NCBI GenBank assembly: GCA_964502525.1
Contig: CAZCXH010000069.1
Span: forward strand, 1 to 23,329
Length of the DNA: 23,329 nt
Source of the DNA: DATLYB01 sp964502525
GTDB lineage: Bacteria > Bacteroidota > Bacteroidia > Chitinophagales > CAIOSU01
Direction of reading: 5' to 3'
In this document: in pieces, positions 6,806 through 14,633 of the stretch
How positions within the stretch are numbered: position 1 is the first letter of the stretch
Layout: each line of letters opens with the position of its first letter
Notes under the pieces: model-generated
What the model was told of the DNA's origin: nothing
What the model saw: only the letters and a program-made list of their open reading frames with translations
Databases searched by the model: none
Made by a program: the position numbers and the translations under genes

Positions 6806-7464
6806 AAACTATATCATCATTTTTGTTGCTCACCATCCTCGCCATTGCAGGGTGCAGCGTTTATACAACTGTCTATTCTGACTACGACAGGAGCATTGAT
6901 TTCGAACAGTATAAAACCTTTGCCATATTGCCAGACAGCGGGGTGGCGGTTGTGAAGGACAGCTTTACCAATACTCCTTATGATAATGACATCATCAGGA
7001 ATAATGCGAAGAATTACATCGCTCACTGTCTTTCAGAAAGAGGCTACCGGGTGGCAACGGATTCTCCTGACGTGTTGGTCCAACTGGTGTTGCTCAATGA
7101 GAAGAAAGAGCGCATCCACACCTATCCGAATTATCCGACCTATTACAGGTACCCTTATTATTCACCATATTACTACAACAACCGTTACTATTACCCATAT
7201 TATTATCCTTACTATGATTACTACACTTACTACGGTTGGGGAAATCGCTCCTACTACTATGGGGGCACCACCACTCACAAAGAAACTTATGTAAAAGGAA
7301 CTATCACAGTAAACATCTTCGACAGGCGTCAGAAGAAACTGGTATGGACAGGAATAGGAGAAGGAGATATCTACGACCCGGAATATATCCAGTATGAAGT
7401 GCATCCTGCGGTGCACAGCATTCTGGATGAATACCCGATAAAGCCCATTGAAAAAGAAAAATGA
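6802..7464 (+). CDS. DUF4136-type lipoprotein with tyrosine-rich insert
   Basis: The start is GTG, overlapping the upstream TGA by 4 bp. The lipoprotein signal peptide has lipobox LAIAGC (Cys18). The DUF4136 pattern follows: SDYDRSIDFEQYKTFAILP near residues 26-44, an NDIIRNNAKNYIAHCLSERGY helix, then DVLVQLVL and, near the end, GTITVNIFDRRQKKLVWTGIGEGDI. Between residues 108 and 153 there is a low-complexity Tyr/Pro/Asn-rich stretch, which is common in this family but strong here. It is probably an outer-membrane-anchored periplasmic protein. The function of DUF4136 is not established. Confidence 0.85.
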   Translation: MKTISSFLLLTILAIAGCSVYTTVYSDYDRSIDFEQYKTFAILPDSGVAVVKDSFTNTPYDNDIIRNNAKNYIAHCLSERGYRVATDSPDVLVQLVLLNEKKERIHTYPNYPTYYRYPYYSPYYYNNRYYYPYYYPYYDYYTYYGWGNRSYYYGGTTTHKETYVKGTITVNIFDRRQKKLVWTGIGEGDIYDPEYIQYEVHPAVHSILDEYPIKPIEKEK

Positions 7465-7491
7465 TTCAATGACCAACAAAGCAGTTTTACA

Positions 7492-7956
7492 ATGAAAAAT
7501 TTCCTCCATTCCAAAATGCATTCTGTCATATTATTTTCCTTCTTGTTTCTCGCTGTCGCAGTGCTCTCATCCGGCTGCCATGACTGCGATGAATGTAATG
7601 ATGACTACAATGCTTTATCAGCGCAAGACCAGCAGGCATTTACCGGGTTGCAGGCTGCTTACATCAGCGCGAAAGCGTACAATGATTCCCTGGCTTATTG
7701 CGCGGACTCAGCCTATCACTGCGACAATTCCATGCTCCATCACCACGACAGCCTCTATCATCATCACGACAGCTTGTTCAATTATCATCATGGCAATTAC
7801 AGCCATGAGAACGGGCATGACGACCACCACCATGACCAGCACGGGATGCACCATCACGGTGACATGAATAATCATGATTACACCAGCGGGCACCACATGC
7901 ACGACCATGATATGATGGACTCGCTAAGGAATATTCATAGCCTTTATCATCCCTGA
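7492..7956 (+). CDS. Histidine-rich putative metal-binding lipoprotein
   Basis: The 154-residue product has an export signal with lipobox LSSGC (Cys29), directly followed by HDCDEC. The C-terminal half contains 25 histidines mixed with Asp, Asn, Met and Gly, in runs such as HHHDSLYHHHD and HDDHHHDQHGMHHHG. Such a composition binds Zn, Ni, Cu or Co and can act as a periplasmic metal buffer. I know no precise family. It starts 27 bp after the DUF4136 gene and is followed by another protein with a His-rich tail. The metal is unknown; Met residues near the His runs would allow copper. Confidence 0.72.
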   Translation: MKNFLHSKMHSVILFSFLFLAVAVLSSGCHDCDECNDDYNALSAQDQQAFTGLQAAYISAKAYNDSLAYCADSAYHCDNSMLHHHDSLYHHHDSLFNYHHGNYSHENGHDDHHHDQHGMHHHGDMNNHDYTSGHHMHDHDMMDSLRNIHSLYHP

Positions 7957-7972
7957 TTCAATAACAATAACG

Positions 7973-8191
7973 ATGAGCAAGCGCATTATCTGGATGATTA
8001 TCGGATGCACCCTTCCGTTGCTGCTAATCTTTCTGGCGCCAGCATTGGGTTTGAGTGGAAACGTATCCCTGTTCATATTTATCCTGTTGATGTTTGGCTG
8101 TCATTTAATGATGCCCATGCATCATCACGGACACAAGCATGAAAAAAAATCGGAAGAACAAAATCCTGAAGCCCATGAACACCGGAATTAA
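7973..8191 (+). CDS. Small two-TM membrane protein with His-rich tail (DUF2933-like)
   Basis: This is a 72-residue protein with hydrophobic segments at about 5-25 and 31-47 and the motif LLMFGCHLMMPMHHHGHKH. That motif matches the layout of DUF2933 proteins, which have one or two TM helices then a CHLMM-like, His-rich tail. Such proteins occur in metal-resistance and low-oxygen clusters. It starts 16 bp after the His-rich lipoprotein and its 3' end overlaps the next gene. Confidence 0.7.
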   Translation: MSKRIIWMIIGCTLPLLLIFLAPALGLSGNVSLFIFILLMFGCHLMMPMHHHGHKHEKKSEEQNPEAHEHRN

Positions 8192-8450
8192 CGTGAAAAA
8201 ATTCGGGTTGGCTTGCGGCATAACCGGAGCACTGCTTTATTCAGGCTGCATCCTGCTGATGCTCACGGTTGGTCGTGACGGAACGATTGCGTTTTTCAAC
8301 AGCTTGCTGCACGGAATTGATGTTTCATCTGTTATACGGATGAATATTCCATTGCGGGAGGCGTTGATGGGAATTGTCGAAACGTTCATCCTCGGATGGC
8401 TGACCGGTGCTTGCGTAGCTGCGATTTACAATTCGAGTATCAAAACCTGA
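8175..8450 (+). CDS. DUF5676-like small membrane protein
   Basis: The 91-residue product has two TM helices at about 8-28 and 63-85. The body (KKFGLACGITGALLYSGC and ALMGIVETFILGWLTGACVAAIYN) fits DUF5676 proteins. An upstream in-frame ATG at 8139 would add a 12-residue basic leader and a longer overlap with the previous gene; ATG 8175 (17-bp overlap) gives the usual family start and is preferred. Its function is unknown, but the family is often found beside DUF2933 and metal transport genes. Confidence 0.68.
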   Translation: MNTGINVKKFGLACGITGALLYSGCILLMLTVGRDGTIAFFNSLLHGIDVSSVIRMNIPLREALMGIVETFILGWLTGACVAAIYNSSIKT

Positions 8451-8478
8451 AATTATATACAACGCAAACTAACATGCC

Positions 8479-9570
8479 ATGAAATGGTCATTATATCTTG
8501 GCAAGGTTTCAGGAATCAAAATATTTATTCACTGGACCTTCCTCATCCTTCTGGGGTGGATATTCATCATGCACTACCAAATGGGGCATGGAGTTTATGC
8601 CGGATTCATGGGGGTGCTGTTTATCCTCGCGCTATTCGGCTGCGTGACACTGCATGAATTGGGACACGCCCTCACCGCGAAGCGATTCAAAATAATCACT
8701 AAAAGCATCACGCTCCTGCCTATCGGTGGGCTGGCGCAACTGGAGCGGCTGCCCGAAAAACCCGCCAGGGAATTGCTCGTGGCGATTGCCGGTCCCCTCG
8801 TGAACGTTGCACTTGCAATCATTTTGTTTTTCTACTTGTCTCTTTCCGGCAACATGCCCTCGCTCACTCAAATGCAGCACATGAATGAATCCGGTTTCTG
8901 GCTCAATCTTTTTTCAGCAAACGTGATGCTGGCACTGTTCAATCTTATCCCGGCTTTCCCGATGGATGGAGGTCGCGTGTTGCGGGCACTGCTGTCATTC
9001 AGGCTTGAAAGAGGAACAGCTACGAAAATTGCAGCAGGCGTGGGGCAGCTTCTCGCCATTGGGTTTGTCTTTCTCGGCTTTTTCTCCAACATCTGGCTGG
9101 CGTTTATCGGGGTCTTCATTTATCTCGGAGCCGGAGCTGAAGCGTCATTTGAAACCATGAAGTCTGCTCTTGCCGGTTACACGGTGAAAGACGTGCTGAT
9201 GCGGCAATTCACCTCTTTGCTGCCGCATGATACACTGGAAAAAGCGGTGCAGGCGCTGCTGAACGGACAGGAACGCGAATTTGTCGTGGTAGAGAACGAT
9301 AAAGTGAAAGGTATTCTCACCCGTAGGGAATTGGTGAAAGGTTTATCCGAGTTCGGAAAAATTTCACCCGTGTCAAATGTCATGCGAAAGGATTTCATCA
9401 CGCTCACTCCTGACATGCCGTTGCAGGAGGTGTATCAGAAAATGACAACCAACGGTTGTGCAGTGGCTCCTGTGCTCGAGAACAACCGGCTTGCTGGAAT
9501 CGTGGACCGGGAAAACATGGAAGAACTCCTGATGGTCAAAGCGGCATTACGCGAAAACCGTGAACCATGA
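8479..9570 (+). CDS. Site-2 protease-like M50 metalloprotease with CBS pair
   Basis: The 363-residue product is a rhomboid-unrelated intramembrane zinc protease of the M50/SpoIVFB-like class. The zinc site HELGH (His59, Glu60, His63) lies in a TM segment, and the third ligand Asp163 is in FPMDGGRVLRAL. Around six hydrophobic segments occupy residues 12-215. Two CBS domains follow (about 228-285 and 292-350), which usually sense adenine nucleotides. Such proteins cleave membrane-bound anti-sigma factors or other substrates; none is encoded here. The CBS pair could link proteolysis to energy state. Its stop overlaps the DUF1622 start by 4 bp. Confidence 0.9.
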   Translation: MKWSLYLGKVSGIKIFIHWTFLILLGWIFIMHYQMGHGVYAGFMGVLFILALFGCVTLHELGHALTAKRFKIITKSITLLPIGGLAQLERLPEKPARELLVAIAGPLVNVALAIILFFYLSLSGNMPSLTQMQHMNESGFWLNLFSANVMLALFNLIPAFPMDGGRVLRALLSFRLERGTATKIAAGVGQLLAIGFVFLGFFSNIWLAFIGVFIYLGAGAEASFETMKSALAGYTVKDVLMRQFTSLLPHDTLEKAVQALLNGQEREFVVVENDKVKGILTRRELVKGLSEFGKISPVSNVMRKDFITLTPDMPLQEVYQKMTTNGCAVAPVLENNRLAGIVDRENMEELLMVKAALRENREP

Positions 9571-9908
9571 GCCTTGAATTTTTCAATTACATAGCCATCA
9601 CTATCGGCATTGCCGGAAGCATTATTATCACATGGGGAGCAATGGTCACCGTCTTTCAATTTATAACAGTGGAAACAAAGCGGCTGGCTGGGAAAAGTTC
9701 GTTGGTGAGCAGAGAGCAAACGCGCTCTATCTTCGGCTCCTATCTGCTGCTCGGTCTCGACTTCATGCTCGCAGCAGACATGATTCATACAATTCACAAT
9801 CCGGAACTGAATGAACTGTATGCGCTGGGTTTGATTGTTGCCATCCGCTCTGTCATCAGCTATTTCCTGACGAAGGAGATGAAGGATGCAGCTCAATCAA
9901 AAACTTAA
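9567..9908 (+). CDS. DUF1622 membrane protein
   Basis: The 113-residue product has hydrophobic segments at about 10-32, 55-72 and 84-101. The pattern WGAMVTVFQFI...R...FGSYLLLGLDFMLAADMIHTI and IVAIRSVISYFLTKEM is that of DUF1622, small inner-membrane proteins of unknown function. It overlaps the upstream protease gene by ATGA, so the two are probably translated together, and it lies 3 bp before the DUF302 gene. Confidence 0.85.
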   Translation: MSLEFFNYIAITIGIAGSIIITWGAMVTVFQFITVETKRLAGKSSLVSREQTRSIFGSYLLLGLDFMLAADMIHTIHNPELNELYALGLIVAIRSVISYFLTKEMKDAAQSKT

Positions 9909-9911
9909 ACC

Positions 9912-10298
9912 ATGTCCTACTATTTCACCAAAACCGTCTCCGGGGATTTTGACAGCGTCATTCTCAGGGTAACCGAAGCTCTTAAAAAAGAAGGCTTCGG
10001 AATTCTCACGGAGATAGACGTAAAGGAAACATTGAAGAAAAAACTCAACGTTGATTTTCCAAGGTACCACATATTGGGAGCTTGCAATCCGCCATTCGCT
10101 TATAAAGCACTACAAGCTGAAAGCAAGATTGGCACCATGCTTCCCTGCAATGTAATAGTAATTGAACAAGAGCCTGACAAAGTGGAAGTTGCGGCTATTG
10201 ACCCGGTAGCTTCCATGCAGTCTGTGGAAAATACTGCGTTGGAATCCATTACACATGAAGTGAGAAGCAAGTTAAAATCGGTCATTGATAATTTATAA
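9912..10298 (+). CDS. DUF302 domain protein
   Basis: This cytoplasmic protein of 128 residues covers one DUF302 domain: FDSVILRVTEALKKEGFGILTEIDVKETLKKKL, then YHILGACNPPFAYKALQAE and LPCNVIVIE. The ACNPP/LPCN cysteines (Cys58, Cys79) are family features. DUF302 proteins are widespread in anaerobic and sulfur- or metal-related loci, with no settled biochemical role. It lies between DUF1622 (3 bp) and the GDCCVxC gene (2 bp). Confidence 0.9.
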   Translation: MSYYFTKTVSGDFDSVILRVTEALKKEGFGILTEIDVKETLKKKLNVDFPRYHILGACNPPFAYKALQAESKIGTMLPCNVIVIEQEPDKVEVAAIDPVASMQSVENTALESITHEVRSKLKSVIDNL

Positions 10299-10300
10299 AA

Positions 10301-10549
10301 ATGAACCGCATGCGAGGCGCTAAAGAAATCATTACGAAATCAGTTCTCACTTGCCCGGTGTGCGGACATAAAAAAGAAGAAGAAATGCCCGTAGAGACTT
10401 GTCTGTATCTCTATGAGTGCGAAAATTGCAAGACACTGTTAAAACCCAGGCGGGGCGATTGTTGTGTCTTTTGTTCCTATGGCACGAAGAAATGTCCCTC
10501 AGCGTGCGACACATCTCACGTTACCAGTCAAAAATCAGTTGTGAAATGA
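10301..10549 (+). CDS. GDCCVxC-domain cysteine-rich protein
   Basis: This 82-residue protein has three cysteine pairs or clusters: CPVC (18-21), CENC (40-43) and GDCCVFCSYG (52-61), plus Cys34, Cys65 and Cys69. The GDCCVFCSYG signature defines a small family in which some members carry selenocysteine; here all positions are Cys and no in-frame TGA is used. It probably binds zinc or mercury-like metals, or is a redox protein (inference). Its TGA overlaps the next ATG by 4 bp. A second ATG at 10310 is possible as the start. Confidence 0.85.
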   Translation: MNRMRGAKEIITKSVLTCPVCGHKKEEEMPVETCLYLYECENCKTLLKPRRGDCCVFCSYGTKKCPSACDTSHVTSQKSVVK

Positions 10550-11127
10550 ATAAAAGCCTGTTGATTCTCCCAATCTTAATACTCAGCCTGACAAGCTTTT
10601 CAAAGCTTTTCGGACAGGTTCAATATAAAGGTGAACTAATCAAGCTGTCGGGAAGAATCGTATGCGTGGATTCTGCTATGATGCCGTTGTCAGACGTAAG
10701 TATCTACAATAAAAACAGGGGGTGGGGAACGATAAGCGACAAGCAAGGCTACTTCACGATAAACATGGGAAGAACCGATACGATTTACTTTTCTACCATA
10801 CAGCACATGGAAGTGAAGTATTTCATAGATTCTTTATCGGTTTTCGAAGACCGCTTCATTGAAATACCAATGAAGGTGGATACCGTATGGTTGAACACAA
10901 TCAATATTATCGGGCTAAAAAGTTGGAATTCATTTAAACAGGAATTGCTTAGTCTGAATCTGCCTGATAATGATATTTCACTCGCTCTGCCTGTTATTGA
11001 AAAATACGCCTCGCAGTACGCCTCAGGCAAACCTTCAACGTTGACAGGTCCCCTAACTTATTTGTATCGAAAATTCAACCGTCAGGAGCAGCAAAAAAGA
11101 AAATGGGAATCATGGATAAAATATTAG
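10546..11127 (+). CDS. Secreted carboxypeptidase-regulatory-like domain protein
   Basis: The frame is open from 10417, but ATG 10546 gives a proper signal peptide (MNKSLLILPILILSLTSF, cleavage near LFGQ, residue 24) and an ATGA overlap with the preceding gene, so it is chosen. The mature part begins with a CarboxypepD_reg-like beta-sandwich (LSGRIVCVDSAMMPLSDVSIYNKNRGWGTISDKQGYFTI, about 31-75), followed by a charged helical C-terminus. Similar Bacteroidota proteins are exported to the periplasm; their roles are unknown. It is the last gene of the eleven-gene run. Confidence 0.75.
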   Translation: MNKSLLILPILILSLTSFSKLFGQVQYKGELIKLSGRIVCVDSAMMPLSDVSIYNKNRGWGTISDKQGYFTINMGRTDTIYFSTIQHMEVKYFIDSLSVFEDRFIEIPMKVDTVWLNTINIIGLKSWNSFKQELLSLNLPDNDISLALPVIEKYASQYASGKPSTLTGPLTYLYRKFNRQEQQKRKWESWIKY

Positions 11128-11136
11128 TAAACCATA

Positions 11137-11203
11137 CACGCCAAAACGCAAGTTTCTCCATGACATTAATCACTTGCGTTCAGTTTGCACAGATTGAACT
11201 TTA
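11137..11203 (+). promoter_or_regulatory. Shared double-palindrome promoter, copy E (degenerate)
   Basis: Palindrome 2 is TGA-CATTAA-TCA (11161-11172, centre 11166.5). Exactly 22 bp upstream is a decayed palindrome 1, CACGC-CAAAAC-GCAAG (11137-11152, centre 11144.5), with 12 of 16 bases as in copy C. A weak -7-like GAACTTTA (11196-11203) lies at the expected distance, and the start codon of the PEP synthase gene is at 11224. The same stretch also holds an inverted repeat AACGCAAGT/ACTTGCGTT (11145-11153 and 11172-11180). Confidence 0.6.
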
Positions 11204-11223
11204 CTCCTAAATCATTCCTCTTT

Positions 11224-13647
11224 ATGAACTCCTACATCAAATCCTTCAGCGAAATCGAACTCAAAGACCTTCCGCAGGTAGGCGGTAAAAACGCATCCCT
11301 GGGTGAGATGTACCATCATCTTGCGCCAAAGGGCATCCGCGTGCCAGACGGCTTTGCCACTACTGCCAGCGCCTACTGGGATTTTCTCGCTCACAACAAC
11401 ATTCGTGATGTCTTATCGCGGGAACTGAACAAGCTCGATGTAAAAACATTCGACAACCTCAAAGATGTTGGAGAGCAGGCAAGAACCATCATCATGCAGG
11501 CGTCCCTGCATCAGCCCCTCAGAGATGCCATCCTGCAAGGTTATTCCCTGCTCATCAAAAAATACGGCAGTGACATTTCCCTTGCTGTCCGCAGCAGCGC
11601 CACTGCTGAAGATTTGCCCAACGCCAGCTTTGCCGGGCAGCAGGAAACTTTCCTCAACGTGCGCGGCACCGACCAACTGCTCAAAGCCTGTCACCGCTGT
11701 TTCGCTTCCCTCTTCACCAACCGCGCCATAAAATACAGGCACGACAATGGCTTCGCCCACATGAAGGTCGCACTCTCCATTGGAGTGCAGGTGATGGTGC
11801 GGGCAGATAAGGCTTGCTCCGGAGTCATTTTCACCATTGACCCCGATAGCGGCTTTGACAAAGCGGTGGTCATCACGGGCGCCTGGGGACTCGGTGAAAA
11901 CGTGGTGCAAGGCTCCGTCAATACCGATGAGTTCATTGTATATAAGCCGCATCTCGGCAAGGTGAAGCAGCCCGTCATCTCACACAAGCTGGGCAGTAAG
12001 GCGAAGACGATGATTTTTTCTGACAAGCGTGCAGATGAACTGCAGACGCCCGAAGAAGCCATCCTCAACACCGACACGCCCGAACATGTGAGGCAGCAAT
12101 TCATTCTGCAGGATGATGAAGTGACGAAGCTCGCCCAATGGGCAGTTGCCATCGAAGCGCATTATGGCAGACCGATGGACATCGAGTTTGCAAAAGACGG
12201 CATCACCGGGCAGCTTTGCATCTTGCAGGCGCGACCGGAAACGGTGCACAGCTCCAAGCGCAAAAACGCCTTTCTTAAAATATTTCACATTACCACTAAA
12301 CAGCGCAAGACAATTTGCGAAGGCATCGGTCTTGGCAACCGTATCGCCTTTGGCAAAGCGAGAGTGCTTCATTCTCCCGATGAGGCTGCGAAGCTGAAGG
12401 AAGGTGAAATCCTTGTCACCGGGCGCACCAACCCCGACTGGGACCCTATCATGAAGAAAGCCGGTGCCATCGTCACCGACCAGGGCGGACGCACCAGCCA
12501 TGCCGCCATTGTCGCGCGTGAGATTGGCGCGATTGCCGTGCTCGGAACCGGGCATGCAAGCGAGCAAATCATTGACGGGCAGGAAATCACTGTATCATGC
12601 GCTGAAGGTGAAAAGGGATTTGTCTATGACGGAAAATTGGAATGGACTGAAACCGAAGTGGAGCTGAAGAATGAAATTAGCACGGAAACCAAACCCATGC
12701 TCATTCTCGCCCATCCCGACCAGGCGTTCAATTACTCTTTCCTGCCCAATGAAGGCGTGGGGCTGCTGCGCATCGAATTCATCATCAACAACGCCATCGG
12801 CATTCACCCGATGGCGCTCTATCATTTTAATGAACTGAAAGACGCTAAAGTCAAAGAGGAGATTGAACGACTGACGGTTCAGTTCCCTGATAAAAAGCAA
12901 TTCTTCATCCAGAAGCTCGCGGAATCCGTAGCGCGCATTGCCGCAGCCTTTTATCCCAAAGATGTCATCGTCCGCATGAGCGATTTCAAGACCAACGAAT
13001 ACGCCAACCTCATCGGTGGAAAGCCGTTTGAGCCTGCTGAAGAAAATCCCATGCTTGGTTTCAGGGGCGCCTCAAGATATTATCACCCCCTCTACAAAGA
13101 AGGCTTTGAGTTGGAATGTAAAGCCATGAAAACCGTGCGAGAAGAAATGGGATTCATCAATGTCAAGCTGATGATTCCTTTCTGCCGCACTGTCAACGAA
13201 GCGCAAAAAGTGACGGAGCTGATGAAGCAGCATGGGCTGGAGCGCGGCATCAACAAGCTGCAACTCTATATGATGGTCGAAATTCCAAGCAACGCGTTGC
13301 TTGCAAAAAAGTTTGCAAAATATTTTGATGGCTTCTCCATCGGTTCCAACGACCTCACACAACTTACCCTCGGGGCTGACCGAGATTCCGAATTGCTGAG
13401 CGAAATTTTCTCACCTTTTGATGAGGCGGTGATGGATTTGATTCGCATGTCCATCGAAAAAGCTAAAGCCACAGGCATCAGGATTGGCTTGTGCGGGCAG
13501 GCGCCCAGCGACTATCCCGAATACGCCCGCTTCCTCGTGGAGTGCGGCATCAGCAGCATCTCCTTCAACCCTGATGCCCTCCTGAAAGGCATCGAGAATA
13601 TTCAAAAGGCAGAAGCCGGATTAAAGCTGCACCCGGTAGGCAACTAA
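11224..13647 (+). CDS. ppsA: Phosphoenolpyruvate synthase
   Basis: The 807-residue product has the full length of PEP synthase. It converts pyruvate, ATP and water to PEP, AMP and phosphate. The N-terminal ATP-grasp domain (about 1-345) starts VGGKNASLGEM and has LAVRSSATAEDLPNASFAGQQ and ILQARPET. The swivelling phospho-histidine domain carries GGRTSHAAIVAREIG with catalytic His426. The C-terminal PEP/pyruvate barrel has GFRGASRY, SIGSNDLTQ and GLCGQAPSD with the catalytic Cys near the end. The frame is open from 11185, but ATG 11224 gives the usual start and lies the right distance behind promoter E. It is followed 5 bp later by pfkA. Confidence 0.95.
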   Translation: MNSYIKSFSEIELKDLPQVGGKNASLGEMYHHLAPKGIRVPDGFATTASAYWDFLAHNNIRDVLSRELNKLDVKTFDNLKDVGEQARTIIMQASLHQPLRDAILQGYSLLIKKYGSDISLAVRSSATAEDLPNASFAGQQETFLNVRGTDQLLKACHRCFASLFTNRAIKYRHDNGFAHMKVALSIGVQVMVRADKACSGVIFTIDPDSGFDKAVVITGAWGLGENVVQGSVNTDEFIVYKPHLGKVKQPVISHKLGSKAKTMIFSDKRADELQTPEEAILNTDTPEHVRQQFILQDDEVTKLAQWAVAIEAHYGRPMDIEFAKDGITGQLCILQARPETVHSSKRKNAFLKIFHITTKQRKTICEGIGLGNRIAFGKARVLHSPDEAAKLKEGEILVTGRTNPDWDPIMKKAGAIVTDQGGRTSHAAIVAREIGAIAVLGTGHASEQIIDGQEITVSCAEGEKGFVYDGKLEWTETEVELKNEISTETKPMLILAHPDQAFNYSFLPNEGVGLLRIEFIINNAIGIHPMALYHFNELKDAKVKEEIERLTVQFPDKKQFFIQKLAESVARIAAAFYPKDVIVRMSDFKTNEYANLIGGKPFEPAEENPMLGFRGASRYYHPLYKEGFELECKAMKTVREEMGFINVKLMIPFCRTVNEAQKVTELMKQHGLERGINKLQLYMMVEIPSNALLAKKFAKYFDGFSIGSNDLTQLTLGADRDSELLSEIFSPFDEAVMDLIRMSIEKAKATGIRIGLCGQAPSDYPEYARFLVECGISSISFNPDALLKGIENIQKAEAGLKLHPVGN

Positions 13648-13652
13648 CGATT

Positions 13653-14624
13653 ATGAAAAAAATAGCCGTGCTCACTTCCGGTGGCGATGCTCCAGGGCTT
13701 AACGCCTGCATCCGGGCAGTCGTGAGAGCCGCAACTTTCAACGGGCTGGAGGTTGCAGGCATTCAGCACGGCTTTGAAGGGATGATTGAATCCCAATTCA
13801 TTCCATTAGATGCATCAAGCGTGAGCAATATTATTCATCGTGGTGGAACTATACTCAGGTCGTCTCGCAGTGAAAGATTTAAGACAAAAGAGGGAAGGGC
13901 AGCCGCATATCAAAACTTGAAACTGGCAAACATTGAAGCGGTAATCCTGATTGGCGGTGACGGCTCCTTCCAGGGCGCGAAAGCTTTTATCAGCGAGCAT
14001 GATTTGCCCTGGCTCGGCATTCCCAAAACCATTGACAACGACATCTCCGGAACCGATGCCGCCATCGGCTATGACACCGCTCTGAATACCGCCACGCAAG
14101 CCATTGACAAAATCCGCGACACTGCCGAATCACACGAGCGCATTTTCGTGGTGGAAGTGATGGGGCGCGACTCCGGCTACATCGCCTACGGTGCAGGATT
14201 GGCGGGCGGTGCCGAAGCAATCCTGATTCCCGAAACGGGCGCTGATTATGAAAATCTCGAAAGGTTGCTTCAAAAAGGGTGGAGCCGCGAAAAGTCATCG
14301 CTCATCATTGTAGTTGCGGAGGGCGATGAAAGCGGTGGCGCATCGAAAGTCGCTGCGCTTTTGAAAAAGTTTTTCCCTGACCGTTATATCGGCATTTGCA
14401 TTCTCGGTCACACCCAGCGTGGAGGCTCGCCCACCAGCGCTGACAGAATCCTCGCAGGCAAGCTAGGCGTAGCGGCTATGGATGCGCTGCTCAGCGGCAG
14501 CAAAAATGTGATGGTCGGCATGGCGAAAAACGAAATCACTTTTACCCCTTTAGAAAAAATCACACGGCATCATCTTGATGTCAACCGCAATCTGCTGCGG
14601 CTGATGGAAGTGCTGTCGTCATAA
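13653..14624 (+). CDS. pfkA: ATP-dependent 6-phosphofructokinase
   Basis: The 323-residue product matches bacterial PfkA closely. Seen motifs are TSGGDAPGLNACIRA (8-22), IGGDGSFQGA (GGDGS 101-105; Gly104 is the residue linked to ATP rather than PPi use), PKTIDNDISGTD with catalytic Asp128, and MGRDSGYIA (170-178). It phosphorylates fructose 6-phosphate in the cytoplasm. It lies between PEP synthase (5 bp) and D-lactate dehydrogenase (9 bp). Pairing a gluconeogenic and a glycolytic enzyme in one operon suggests control at the enzyme level. Confidence 0.95.
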   Translation: MKKIAVLTSGGDAPGLNACIRAVVRAATFNGLEVAGIQHGFEGMIESQFIPLDASSVSNIIHRGGTILRSSRSERFKTKEGRAAAYQNLKLANIEAVILIGGDGSFQGAKAFISEHDLPWLGIPKTIDNDISGTDAAIGYDTALNTATQAIDKIRDTAESHERIFVVEVMGRDSGYIAYGAGLAGGAEAILIPETGADYENLERLLQKGWSREKSSLIIVVAEGDESGGASKVAALLKKFFPDRYIGICILGHTQRGGSPTSADRILAGKLGVAAMDALLSGSKNVMVGMAKNEITFTPLEKITRHHLDVNRNLLRLMEVLSS

Positions 14625-14633
14625 AGCAGCTAT

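Noticed and set aside
7140..7260. Tandem DNA repeat
   Set aside because: The TAT/TAC-rich stretch is codon low complexity for a tyrosine-rich protein segment, without a regular repeat unit.
7580..7867. Overlapping plus-strand open frame rich in Thr/Ile/Met
   Set aside because: It is the alternative reading of the His-rich repeat codons (CAT/CAC read as ATC/ACC) and has no independent support.
10408..10420. A further palindrome 1 copy (TGCGAAAATTGCA)
   Set aside because: It lies within a coding region, has no TGA-N6-TCA at 22 bp and no following start.
10430..10510. Selenocysteine codon in the GDCCVxC gene
   Set aside because: All signature positions are Cys codons and the only TGA is the terminal stop, shared with the next ATG.
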